From: Sphingobacterium allocomposti
GTDB lineage: Bacteria; Bacteroidota; Bacteroidia; Sphingobacteriales; Sphingobacteriaceae
Direction: 5' to 3'
Assembly: GCF_008124885.1 (NCBI RefSeq)
Contig: NZ_VNHX01000025.1
Location: forward strand, 1-64,000
Length of the DNA stretch: 64,000 nt
Shown: one piece after another, positions 42,446 to 51,177 of the stretch
Layout: each line of letters starts with the position of its first letter
Position numbering within the stretch: the stretch's first letter is position 1
Notes under the pieces: generated by a model
What the model saw: the letters and a program-made list of their open reading frames with translations, nothing else
Database searches by the model: none
Told to the model about the DNA's origin: nothing
Translations under genes and position numbers: made by a program

Positions 42446-44116
42446 TTACGATTTTTTTACTTCTTTAGCCCAGGAGTCCTTTAACGTAACCGTCCGGTTG
42501 AAGACTGGTTTGTGTTCGGTGGACTTGCTGTCTAATGTGAAATAGCCCAAGCGGATAAATTGATAACCTTGGTTAGGCTTTGCATTTAACAGGTCGGGCT
42601 CTAAATAGGCCGTTTCTATAATTTGTAGGCTATCAGGATTGATAGACTCCTTAAAGTCTTCGGCAGCGGCCGGATTTTCCTCGTTAAATAGACGGTCATA
42701 GAGCCTCACTTCGGCTTCTTTCGCATGAGCGACGGACACCCAGTGTATGGTGCCTTTCACTTTCAGACCAGATGTATCTTCGCCCGACTTCGAATTTTGA
42801 ACGTATGTACAGTGTACTTCCGTTACTTTGCCATTTTCGTCTTTCACGAAGTCATGACATTCTACAATATAAGCATGCTTCAGGCGTACAGATAACCCCG
42901 GGCCCAGGCGGAAAAATTTCTTGGGCGGCGCTTCCATGAAATCATCACGCTCAATCCATAGTTCCTTGCTGAACGGGATGATGCGGTGACCATCGCCTCC
43001 CTCGACTTCCGGATTGTTCTCGCCGACGAGCTCTTCGATCTGCCCGTCGGGATAGTTTGTGATGACAAGCTTTATCGGATCGAGCACGGCCATGCGGCGC
43101 CAAGCTGTCTGGTTGAGATCCTCACGGATACAGAATTCCAGTAAACTCACGTCGATCATATTCTCCCGCTTTTGTACACCTATTCTATCGCAGAAGTTGC
43201 GGATGGACGCCGGCGTGTATCCACGTCTGCGTAATCCTGATATTGTCGGCATCCGTGGATCGTCCCAACTTTCTACATATCCTTCGTTGACAAGTTGCAA
43301 TAGCTTCCGTTTACTCATGACAGTATAGGAGAGGTTAAGCCTGGCGAACTCGTATTGTTTCGACGGATAAATTCCCAGCTTCTCAATACACCAGTCGTAA
43401 AGCGGCCGGTGCGGAATAAATTCTAACGTGCAGATCGAGTGTGTGATTTTCTCGATGGCATCGGACTGCCCGTGTGCGAAGTCATACATTGGATAAATAC
43501 ACCATTTATCGCCCGTGCGATGGTGATGGGCATGCTTGATACGGTATAAGAGCGGATCGCGGAGGTGCATATTGGGGCTCGCCAGATCGATCTTAGCCCG
43601 CAGCACTTTCTCCCCATCCTTGTATTTTCCGTCGCGCATTTCCTGGAACAGACGTAAGTTCTCCTCCATAGACCGGTCCCTGTAAGGTGTAGGCGTGCCG
43701 GGCTCGGTAGGGGTACCTTTTGCAGCAGCGATTTCTTCGGCGGTACTGTCGTCCACGTACGCCAGTCCCTTTTTGATTAAGTCAACTGCGTAGCCGTATA
43801 AGATCTCGAAGTAATCCGATGTATATAGTTCTTGTGCCCACTGAAAACCTAGCCACTGTATATCATATTTGATGCTTTCGACATATTCTGTGTCTTCGGT
43901 AACAGGGTTTGTGTCGTCGAAACGAAGGTTGGTCTGCCCGTTATATTTCTGTCCTAAGCCAAAATTTAGACAGATCGATTTGGCATGACCGATATGGAGA
44001 TAACCGTTAGGTTCGGGAGGAAAACGGGTTAGTACACGCCCATCATGCTTCCCGTTACGAAGATCCTCTTCAATAATCTCCTCGATAAAATTCAGTGGTT
44101 TTTCTTCATTTAACAT
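42446..44116 (-). CDS. glnS: glutaminyl-tRNA synthetase
   Basis: This 556-residue cytosolic enzyme charges tRNA-Gln. It has the class I motif RFPPEPNGYLHIGHAKS with HIGH at 41-44, the KMSKS-type VMSKRKLLQL, and the GlnRS-specific LRFDDTNPVTED and YDFAHGQSDAIEKITHSIC. The C-terminal anticodon-binding beta-barrels include VRLKHAYIVECHDFVKDENG. The length matches bacterial GlnRS. Its presence means Gln-tRNA is made directly here. An exact -7 box (TAGGTTTG on the minus strand, 44121-44128) lies only four bases before the ATG, so the mRNA may be nearly leaderless. Confidence 0.97.
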   Translation of the reverse strand: MLNEEKPLNFIEEIIEEDLRNGKHDGRVLTRFPPEPNGYLHIGHAKSICLNFGLGQKYNGQTNLRFDDTNPVTEDTEYVESIKYDIQWLGFQWAQELYTSDYFEILYGYAVDLIKKGLAYVDDSTAEEIAAAKGTPTEPGTPTPYRDRSMEENLRLFQEMRDGKYKDGEKVLRAKIDLASPNMHLRDPLLYRIKHAHHHRTGDKWCIYPMYDFAHGQSDAIEKITHSICTLEFIPHRPLYDWCIEKLGIYPSKQYEFARLNLSYTVMSKRKLLQLVNEGYVESWDDPRMPTISGLRRRGYTPASIRNFCDRIGVQKRENMIDVSLLEFCIREDLNQTAWRRMAVLDPIKLVITNYPDGQIEELVGENNPEVEGGDGHRIIPFSKELWIERDDFMEAPPKKFFRLGPGLSVRLKHAYIVECHDFVKDENGKVTEVHCTYVQNSKSGEDTSGLKVKGTIHWVSVAHAKEAEVRLYDRLFNEENPAAAEDFKESINPDSLQIIETAYLEPDLLNAKPNQGYQFIRLGYFTLDSKSTEHKPVFNRTVTLKDSWAKEVKKS

Positions 44117-44120
44117 AGTA

Positions 44121-44128
44121 CAAACCTA
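44121..44128 (-). promoter_or_regulatory. -7 box immediately upstream of glnS
   Basis: On the minus strand TAGGTTTG matches TAnnTTTG and is four bases from the start codon. No good -33 box is seen, so it may be a chance match. Confidence 0.3.
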
Positions 44129-44322
44129 CATAAATTGCTTTGCATTCGCCAGCAGCTGAAAGATAAAAAATTATTTGCCAGACACACCTTTAACTATCGT
44201 ATCGCAGCTTGGATTATACGGCGATAACGATATAGGAGCAAGATTGGCAACGATGAAGCGCTGTCCGATGCCGCGAGGCATAAGGAGCATTTTTGCCGCA
44301 CAGCATGCCAGCGCTTCCTTTA

Positions 44323-44847
44323 TTATTCCCTATATAAATCGACCAGACCTTCCGGTAAATCGACTTCTATAACCTGGTCTTCGGCATCGATGCCCAAGAT
44401 GAGCTCGTCATTTAGGGGGAAAAGAAGTTCTTTCCCCTGGAAATCTACCGTTGCCACAAACTGTTGAGGCAGTTCCTGTACATCCGTGATTTCACCTATT
44501 TCACCCTCGTGTTCATCGACCACTAAAAAACCGATTAGATCGTGGTATCTAAAGTCGTCCGGATCCCGTTCGGGCATCTTGTCGTTGGGGAGATATACCT
44601 TTTTTCTTAAGAGCGGCTGCGCTTTATCGATGTGATCGATGTCTTCGAAATATAAGTAGGCTGTGCTGTTTTTCTGCAGCTTGACAGCACTTACAAAATA
44701 AGGCACCAGCTTCTTATCCATTTCTAAAAAAAGAATATCCAGATCTAACTCGGCATAGTCCTCGAACTCGAAGAAAAGCTGTAGTTCGCCTTTGAGGCCC
44801 CGTGTTTTCGTAATATAGCCGATATAAAATGCGTCGCTGATGTTCAT
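44323..44847 (-). CDS. rimM: ribosome maturation factor RimM
   Basis: This 174-residue protein helps assemble the 30S head, binding S19. The N-terminal barrel has FYIGYITKTRGLKGELQLFF, the RimM opening. The C-terminal PRC-barrel has LIGFLVVDEHEGEIGEITDV, KELLFPLNDELI and VIEVDLPEGLVDLYRE, the canonical ending. In most relatives it follows rpsP; here it is separate and on the opposite strand. The 206 bases between it and glnS hold no other gene. Confidence 0.95.
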   Translation of the reverse strand: MNISDAFYIGYITKTRGLKGELQLFFEFEDYAELDLDILFLEMDKKLVPYFVSAVKLQKNSTAYLYFEDIDHIDKAQPLLRKKVYLPNDKMPERDPDDFRYHDLIGFLVVDEHEGEIGEITDVQELPQQFVATVDFQGKELLFPLNDELILGIDAEDQVIEVDLPEGLVDLYRE

Positions 44848-45332
44848 GATGCAAAGTAACGAAGTAAAAAGCCAAAACTCAAAAATAAAAAAGCGTTATG
44901 GGGCGAACAACAGGTTTCTTTTGTGATGGCGAGTGTGGCGTACACCTTCGACAATGTTATCCTTCGACTACGCTCAGGATGACACCGACAGCTCCATAGC
45001 AGGGTGCCTCTTCCATGTCACCCTGAGCCTGTCGAAGGGTCTGTCGAAGCCCTTTCGGTGTCTATCCTTCGACTACGATCAGGATGACACCGCCTCCCTG
45101 TTAGGGGTTTTATTTTGACGTGTTTTCAGAAGAGGACGGCCGTTCCAAGCGAATTTGACAAAAAAATATCCAATAGTTGCACAAGCGGCGTTTCCTTCCC
45201 CAGACTTATCCCAATAGGGCTGCACGAAGGACGTCTTAGCTGATATGGCATTGAGTTGCTAAGCTTATAAAGAATCATCGAACTCACGTTTTAAATGCGT
45301 ATTTTAGACGAATGGGAAGATTGTTGACAGTT
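44848..45332. repeat. gap with REP-like palindromic repeats
   Basis: Between about 44935 and 45100 there are four units of the type ccttcgactacgctcagg in both orientations (atccttcgactacgctcagg; caccctgagcctgtcgaagg). They resemble the sequences at 31540-31600 and 31820-31840. No promoter for the gene at 45333 is certain. Confidence 0.75.
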
Positions 45333-46604
45333 ATGAAGCACAACCTCTATATTTTATTTCTCCTGCTTGTGGCCGCGAATACGAGTGTGGCTCAAAAGAA
45401 GAAAAATCTGCAGGTACTGGTGTACGGGTCGGGGATACTGGCCTTTTCAGCGGCCGTCCAGAGCGCACAATCGAGCGTGCCAACGGTATGGGTGGTCGAT
45501 TCAGAAGCATTGGTTCCCCAGTTCTCCGAGCGGGCTGTCGAAGTGGAGAACGCTGATGGGACAGACGGAGGCATTTGGTTGGATTTGTTGATGGATATGG
45601 CACTTTCGAAGACGCGCAGTGATTCGTTGGCAGATGTGGTCAAACATGATATGAGTCCGCGGCTGTTCCAGAACGCCATGGAGCGGATAATCAATAAGCA
45701 GCAGTACCTACAGATCATTCGCGGCAGAAGTATCGAAAACTTGAAAAAGGGGAAGAAGAACTGGCAAGTGACGCTTAACGATAAGCAGAAGCTGGATGTC
45801 ATGTGTCTGGTAGACGCCTCGGACGATCAGCCCTTATGGGCCCTGTCCGGTTTGACGGGAGAGCTGCAGGCCACCGCGCCATTGTCTGCCAAAGACCTGT
45901 CACTGGTGCAACAGCGGACATTGGTTGCATCAGGTGGTGCAGACAGTATCTATGCTGTTCAGCTGAAGCACCTGCTCGCCGGTCAAATGGAAAACCTTTT
46001 TACGTTGCGTGGTGTGCAGGGCATATTCGGTGACAGGCTGGAGGATGCGCCCCTCCGGTCGTCTGTAGGGCAGGCACTTGGCGCCTGTGCAGCTTATCTG
46101 GCGTTCTTTAAGCAAACAGCCGATAAGATTGATGTCCGCAAAGTGCAGATGGAATTGTTGACATACGGAGCACGTATTTTGCCCTATCAGGACGTTAAAA
46201 TAGAAGATAATAATTTTTTAGCTGTTCAGAAAACAGGACTGGCCGGAATTTTACAAGGAGAGAATAATGGATCCCAATATCGTTTAGGGAAAGATGCCAA
46301 GGTGCGCTTCGATGAGATTGAACCCATTTTTGACCAGCTGTATTCCCGGAGCCAATTGTGGTTTTTAGACAATAAAGGAGAGTTCCTTCGGTGGAAAGAT
46401 TTCCTTTCCCTGATTAAATTCGTAGGTCTACGCGGAGACGAAGTGGAACGGCAGATGGAAAAAGATTGGAGTACCAAGCTTAAGTTTGATGGCGCTTACG
46501 ATCCGGAAGGGCTGGTCCAGCGTTATGAGTTTATGGTTGTTTTGGACCGCTATGCTACACCGTTTGTTAAAGCGGTCAACCAGCAAGGACAGTTTGTACA
46601 GTAG
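45333..46604 (+). CDS. secreted FAD-binding-like protein of unknown role
   Basis: From ATG 45333 (MKHNLYILFLLLVAANTSVA) this is 423 residues with a signal peptide of about 20. The frame extension to 45312 lacks a proper signal. The mature protein opens with a dinucleotide-binding fold VLVYGSGILAFSAAVQSAQ ending in VWVVD, as in the FAD-dependent oxidoreductase family PF12831. Later it has VMCLVDASDD and a segment like VGQALGACAAYLAFFKQ, which matches the GxxxGxxA helix near the C-terminal FAD contact. The GxGxxA pattern is slightly degenerate. The substrate is unknown and neighbours give no hint. Confidence 0.72.
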   Translation: MKHNLYILFLLLVAANTSVAQKKKNLQVLVYGSGILAFSAAVQSAQSSVPTVWVVDSEALVPQFSERAVEVENADGTDGGIWLDLLMDMALSKTRSDSLADVVKHDMSPRLFQNAMERIINKQQYLQIIRGRSIENLKKGKKNWQVTLNDKQKLDVMCLVDASDDQPLWALSGLTGELQATAPLSAKDLSLVQQRTLVASGGADSIYAVQLKHLLAGQMENLFTLRGVQGIFGDRLEDAPLRSSVGQALGACAAYLAFFKQTADKIDVRKVQMELLTYGARILPYQDVKIEDNNFLAVQKTGLAGILQGENNGSQYRLGKDAKVRFDEIEPIFDQLYSRSQLWFLDNKGEFLRWKDFLSLIKFVGLRGDEVERQMEKDWSTKLKFDGAYDPEGLVQRYEFMVVLDRYATPFVKAVNQQGQFVQ

Positions 46605-46633
46605 TGTGTAACAGAGAATTAATAGTTTATAAT

Positions 46634-46683
46634 GTTCATAAGGCTAATAAAGTCACCATATGGACCTTATTAACCTTATGAAC
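46634..46683. terminator. imperfect inverted repeat between convergent genes
   Basis: GTTCATAAGG(C)TAATAA at 46634 pairs with TTATTA(A)CCTTATGAAC ending at 46683, with about two mismatches. It lies between the FAD-like gene and the carbonic anhydrase gene, whose ends converge. No T run is present, so termination is only suggested. Confidence 0.4.
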
Positions 46684-46704
46684 GAACCCTATAAAGCAAG
46701 TTGC

Positions 46705-47352
46705 TTATTGGAATGCAAATACTTTTCCTAAAGCCTCGTTGCTGGTAAAAGTATTGTCTAAGTTAATCAACTCGCCTGTTCCGATATTGATCACCATGCC
46801 GTGTACAGCTAGGTCCTGTCCGTTTTTCCATGCATTTTGGACGATCGATGTGGTGCATAGGTTGAAGACCTGTTCCTTCACGTTCAACTCCACCAATCTG
46901 TCGGTTTTCTTCTCCGTGTCTTCTATAGCATCGATTTCTTCGGCATGTAAACGGTAGACGTCTTTAATGTGACACAACCAGTTGTCGATAATACCAAATT
47001 GTTTACGGCTCAAAGACGCAGCCACCCCGCCGCAACCATAATGGCCTGCCACGATGATGTGTTTCACTTTAAGCACATTTACAGCGTAGTCTAGCACAGA
47101 CAGCATACTCATGTCGGAATGGACGCACATGTTTGCAATATTCCGATGGACGAACACTTCGCCTGGCTTGGTTCCTGTGATTTCGTTTGCCGGAACCCGG
47201 CTGTCTGCACAGCCGATCCATAGAATCTCGGGATTCTGTCCCTTAGCTAGTTGTTCAAAGCGTCCAGTTGTGTCGTCCTTTACGAAGGACATCCAACCTT
47301 TGTTACCGTCTAAAATTTTCTGAAACCCTAATTCTAATTCTTTATTTCCCAT
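46705..47352 (-). CDS. beta-class carbonic anhydrase
   Basis: This 215-residue zinc enzyme interconverts CO2 and bicarbonate in the cytosol. The Zn ligands are visible as Cys48 in CADSRVPANE, with the Asp50-Arg52 dyad, and His104/Cys107 in GHYGCGGV. The length and FVHRNIANMC are typical. It is 72 bases downstream of the SulP transporter gene on the same strand. Together they form a unit that takes up bicarbonate and keeps it balanced with CO2. Confidence 0.96.
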   Translation of the reverse strand: MGNKELELGFQKILDGNKGWMSFVKDDTTGRFEQLAKGQNPEILWIGCADSRVPANEITGTKPGEVFVHRNIANMCVHSDMSMLSVLDYAVNVLKVKHIIVAGHYGCGGVAASLSRKQFGIIDNWLCHIKDVYRLHAEEIDAIEDTEKKTDRLVELNVKEQVFNLCTTSIVQNAWKNGQDLAVHGMVINIGTGELINLDNTFTSNEALGKVFAFQ

Positions 47353-47424
47353 GTTTATTTTGTTTGTGTTGCGATCAGCTTAAACCTGACCAAATTAGGT
47401 TATTTTTAATAATTTTTGAAATGG

Positions 47425-48960
47425 TTATTTTTTATATGTGATTGCTTCGAGCTGGATGTCGATACCTTTGCTGACTGCGTTCATTTCGAAATCTTTCAGC
47501 ACTTCTATAACATCTTTATCGATAAACTTGCTTTGTTTTCCGTCGATGCGTATTGCTTCGACATTTTTAGGCAAGCTATAAAGCTTTTGCTGAATCGGCA
47601 CCTTATTCAGAAAGGAAACCTCCTCCGCCAATGTCATAATAACCGTTTTTTCTCCATTTTGTTCGCGTATTTCCATCTTAAATGCGTTCTGCATATTGGC
47701 GCGGATAATGTAAAAAATGGCCACTAGGATTCCTATTCCCACACCCATCAGCAGGTCGGTGAATACGACGGCAGTGATGGTGACAAAGAAGGGGATAAAC
47801 TGATCCAGGCCTTTGCGATACATGGCTTTAAACAGTGAAGGCTTGGCGAGTTTATAACCTGTATGCAATAGGATTGCAGCTAAGCTGGCAAGCGGGATCA
47901 GGTTGATGATACTTGGTATGGCTAAAAGAGCCACGAGCAGCCACAAACCATGAAGCATCGCCGACTGCCTTGTTCTGCCCCCCGCCTGAACGTTTGCCGA
48001 TGAGCGTACAATGACGGACGTCATCGGAAGCCCTCCCAAAAAGCCGCTTGTTACATTGCCGACACCCTGCGCGATCAATTCGCGGTTCGTCGGCGTATTT
48101 CTTTTGAACGGATCAAGCTTGTCAATAGCTTCGATGCTCAACAGGGTTTCAAGACTGGCGATGATGGCAATAGTGATAGCCGTAATCCAGACATCCTTGT
48201 TGAGGATCTGCGAGAAATCCGGAAAAGCAAAAAGCTGTGTAAACTCCTGGAATGAGTCGACAATCGGGATAACGACAAAATGTGACGATGTAAGCCCCAT
48301 TCCCGATCCCTGTAGTGCGTAGGCTATAGCAATTCCCAGAATAACAACCATGAGTGGCGCTGGAACCTTATTGGCTCCTTTTATTTTGGGCCAGTAGATC
48401 AGCAAAGCGAGCGATACCAGACAGATAATTGTCGCTCCCCAGTTAATTCCGTTCAGGATCGTGTCTTTAAAAGACGAAATTCCTCCACCGTTATCTATTT
48501 CGAAAGCATGCGCCTCTGTCATTCCAAAGGCCAGGGGTATCTGTTTCAGAATGATCGTTATCCCGATAGCAGCCAACATTCCGAGAATAACCGCAGAAGG
48601 GAAATAGTTACCAATCATGCCTGCTTTAATAATCCCAAGAATCAGCTGAACAATACCGGCAATGACAACGGCAAGTAGGAAGGTTTCGTAGGCACCGAGC
48701 TTTTCGATGGCGCCCAGCACAATTACGGTCAATCCGGCGGCGGGACCGCTCACACTCAACGGAGATTTACTGATCGACGCTACCACGATACCGCCAACCA
48801 CACCGGTAACAATCCCTGCAAGCAATGGCGCACCTGAGGCCATTGCAATACCCAAACATAGTGGTAGTGCAACTAAAAAGACTACAACACTAGCTGGGAA
48901 ATCATATTTTAAGTCCCTTTTCGAAAGTTTAAGAAAAGCGGACGTACGAGTTCCTAACAT
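47425..48960 (-). CDS. SulP-family anion transporter with STAS domain
   Basis: This 511-residue inner-membrane transporter starts LKYDFPASVVVFLVALPLCL and has the SulP signature region ASGAPLLAGIVTGVVGGIVV followed by ISKSPLSVSGPAAGLTVIVL. About eleven hydrophobic helices are present. The C-terminal 90 residues look like a degenerate STAS domain (EKTVIMTLAEEVSFLNKVPI, IRIDGKQSKFIDKDVIEVL). Linkage to carbonic anhydrase suggests bicarbonate rather than sulfate as the substrate, by analogy with BicA-type SulP proteins. That part is inference. Confidence 0.93.
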   Translation of the reverse strand: MLGTRTSAFLKLSKRDLKYDFPASVVVFLVALPLCLGIAMASGAPLLAGIVTGVVGGIVVASISKSPLSVSGPAAGLTVIVLGAIEKLGAYETFLLAVVIAGIVQLILGIIKAGMIGNYFPSAVILGMLAAIGITIILKQIPLAFGMTEAHAFEIDNGGGISSFKDTILNGINWGATIICLVSLALLIYWPKIKGANKVPAPLMVVILGIAIAYALQGSGMGLTSSHFVVIPIVDSFQEFTQLFAFPDFSQILNKDVWITAITIAIIASLETLLSIEAIDKLDPFKRNTPTNRELIAQGVGNVTSGFLGGLPMTSVIVRSSANVQAGGRTRQSAMLHGLWLLVALLAIPSIINLIPLASLAAILLHTGYKLAKPSLFKAMYRKGLDQFIPFFVTITAVVFTDLLMGVGIGILVAIFYIIRANMQNAFKMEIREQNGEKTVIMTLAEEVSFLNKVPIQQKLYSLPKNVEAIRIDGKQSKFIDKDVIEVLKDFEMNAVSKGIDIQLEAITYKK

Positions 48961-49054
48961 AAAAAATTATAACTAAATGTTCCGTTTGTTTATTCCAATA
49001 AAGTCCATGAAATTCCTAGCATGCTGTCTTCCGAACAGCGACGAAGGAGAACGA

Positions 49055-49396
49055 TTAACAGTTAGGAGGGGGGGTAGGGACAGATGGATGGTAGGCTTGA
49101 ATAAGCCGTTCGTTCTTGAGATAGTGCGCTTGTTTACCAAGATTTTCCACTACAGGGCAGAATGAAAGGTAGTCCGAGCTGGTCGTGCTGAAAAACTTAG
49201 AGCCGGCCTCATGTAGATCTTCCGCCGGACTATTTCCTTTTGCGGTGTTTTCTATTTCGACCTGAAGTACCACCTGAAGTACGGTTCCTTTGTCCAGGAC
49301 ATCCACAAACATAGGCGTAGCCGAAATCAACATCTTTACGACGAAGATCGCAAAACATAATTTGGCTGCCGCTATTTGTGTTATCTTGTTTAGCAC
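49055..49396 (-). CDS. small hypothetical protein with signal-like N-terminus
   Basis: The frame gives about 113 residues from GTG 49396; a TTG at 49429 is the longer choice. It starts LNKITQIAAAKLCFAIFVVK, continues LVVL-type strands (KGTVLQVVLQVEIEN), and ends HPSVPTPPPNC. The single hydrophobic stretch suggests export or membrane attachment. On the minus strand TACCTTGT, a near -7 box, lies just before GTG 49396, supporting that start. I recall similar short proteins ending in PTPPP in related genomes but no function. It may belong to the neighbouring SulP/carbonic anhydrase region. Confidence 0.55.
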   Translation of the reverse strand: MLNKITQIAAAKLCFAIFVVKMLISATPMFVDVLDKGTVLQVVLQVEIENTAKGNSPAEDLHEAGSKFFSTTSSDYLSFCPVVENLGKQAHYLKNERLIQAYHPSVPTPPPNC

Positions 49397-49563
49397 CTTT
49401 TTTAATTTTAGTACAAGGTAAAAATACAATTTTTCTTTCTAATAATAGAATGTTTGACATGGACAAATGTTATTTTTTTATTAAAAACCCATATCTTTCT
49501 ATATATAATTGAAATTGTTACATTTCTATGTCATATTTGTTTTAAAATATTAACTTGCCGGAT

Positions 49564-51117
49564 ATGGATTCAAAAAAACAGGAGTTTATCCAGAAAATCA
49601 CAACGTCTTATAGTCCTAAGGGCGCCTTTATTCAGCTGGGAGCAGGGATATTGGATGGCGAGGTCGTAACGGAGGCCAAAGTAAATTTAGCGTTGAAGAT
49701 GATGAACAGGCACGGGCTGATTGCCGGCGCGACAGGTACGGGCAAAACCAGAACCTTGCAGCTTATCGCTGAACAGCTATCGGACGCCGGTGTCCCCGTA
49801 TTTATGCTTGATGTCAAAGGAGATCTGTCGGGACTGGCGGAGGCAGGAAAAACAAACGATGCCCTAATCGAAAGAGGTAATCTGGTTGGGATGCCCTTTC
49901 AGGCAGCTTCATTTCCGTTGGAGATTTTTTCCCTGAGCGGTACCCTTGGCGCTCCGATGCGGATTACAGTGGAGGATTTTGGCCCGATCTTGTTGGCCCG
50001 GATTCTGGACCTGAACGATACGCAGACTGGCGTGTTGGCGGCCCTATTTAAATATGCACAGGATAAGCAAATGCCGCTGGTCGACCTCAATGACCTCAAA
50101 AGACTGCTTTCGTACCTCACAGAAGGGCCAGGTGCCGAGGAAATTAAGGACGACTATGGAAAAATAAGTACGGCGACGTCGGGAACAATCTTACGGAAGG
50201 TAGTTGCCGTAGAGCAGCAGGGGATAGCACATATTTTTGGCGAAAAGGAATTCGATATTCAGGATCTGTTTAACAAAGTAGACGGCAGGGGTGTGATTAC
50301 CTTGCTGAATATTTCGGATATACAGGATAAGCCGCTCGTATTCTCGACGTTCCTTTTAAGCCTGTTGGCGCAGTTGTTTAAGAATCTGCCAGAGGTGGGA
50401 GATCTCGACAAGCCGAAGCTGGTATTCTTTTTTGACGAAGCTCACCTCCTGTTTAACGGCGCGAGCAAGGCCTTTCTTTCCCAGATAGAGCAGATTGTCC
50501 GCCTTATCCGGTCGAAAGGGGTCGGCGTTTTCTTTTGTACGCAGGCCGCCACGGATATTCCGGAGTCGGTATTGGGTCAGCTCGGCAACCGTATCCAGCA
50601 TGCCTTACGCGCCTTTACGCCTAACGACGCGGAAAATTTGCGCAAAACGGTCCGAACATACCCCCATTCGCCGTTTTATGAGATAGACAAAGCGCTGACC
50701 TCGCTGGGGACCGGGCAGGCCATGATCACGGTATTAAACGACAAAGGTATCCCGACGGAGGTTGTTGCAACACACCTTGTCCCTGCGCGGGCCGTTATGG
50801 GGCCGTGTACGCCACAGCTTTATACCCAGATTGTGGGAGAGTCGACGTTTTTTAATAAATATCAGGAGCGCGTGGACAGACGTAGTGCTGCGGAAATCGT
50901 AGATGAGAAAATGCGTACGTTCGAAGCGGAAAAGGCGCGGGAGGAAGCACAGAAATCAGCCGAAAAAGCGAATGGAAGTACCCGACGTAGAAGTACCCGG
51001 CAGACACCGTTGGAAGCAGCGAAAACGCAGGCTTCCAGAACGTTAGCGAGAGAGGGGGCAAAGCTGTTGGGTAAAATAGCGAATGGCATATTGCAGGCTA
51101 TCTTTAAAAAGAAATAG
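49564..51117 (+). CDS. HerA-like ATPase (DUF853/YjgR family)
   Basis: This 517-residue soluble P-loop ATPase starts at ATG 49564 (a TTG at 49555 would add three residues). Walker A is GATGTGKT (55-62), followed by VFMLDVKGDLSGLAE. Walker B is KLVFFFDEAHLLF. The motif KGVGVFFCTQAATDIPESVL is the DUF853 hallmark, and LGNRIQHALRAFTPNDAENL is the arginine-finger region. The C-terminal 80 residues are charged and helical (EKAREEAQKSAEKANGSTRR). It belongs to the HerA/FtsK branch; its biological role is not established. It is monocistronic. Confidence 0.92.
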   Translation: MDSKKQEFIQKITTSYSPKGAFIQLGAGILDGEVVTEAKVNLALKMMNRHGLIAGATGTGKTRTLQLIAEQLSDAGVPVFMLDVKGDLSGLAEAGKTNDALIERGNLVGMPFQAASFPLEIFSLSGTLGAPMRITVEDFGPILLARILDLNDTQTGVLAALFKYAQDKQMPLVDLNDLKRLLSYLTEGPGAEEIKDDYGKISTATSGTILRKVVAVEQQGIAHIFGEKEFDIQDLFNKVDGRGVITLLNISDIQDKPLVFSTFLLSLLAQLFKNLPEVGDLDKPKLVFFFDEAHLLFNGASKAFLSQIEQIVRLIRSKGVGVFFCTQAATDIPESVLGQLGNRIQHALRAFTPNDAENLRKTVRTYPHSPFYEIDKALTSLGTGQAMITVLNDKGIPTEVVATHLVPARAVMGPCTPQLYTQIVGESTFFNKYQERVDRRSAAEIVDEKMRTFEAEKAREEAQKSAEKANGSTRRRSTRQTPLEAAKTQASRTLAREGAKLLGKIANGILQAIFKKK

Positions 51118-51128
51118 AATAATATTTC

Positions 51129-51136
51129 TATCTTTG
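51129..51136 (+). promoter_or_regulatory. -7 box of the nucleotidyltransferase gene
   Basis: TATCTTTG is an exact TAnnTTTG match 41 bases before the start codon. A -33 box at the usual distance is not obvious. Confidence 0.5.
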
Positions 51137-51177
51137 GGCGACTTGTATTTTGTAACCGTTACTAATTAAAACAGATA

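Noticed and set aside
49564..51117. HerA-NurA or Sir2-HerA type system
   Set aside because: The protein is of the DUF853/YjgR branch and neighbours are an exported small protein and a nucleotidyltransferase, not a nuclease or SIR2 protein.
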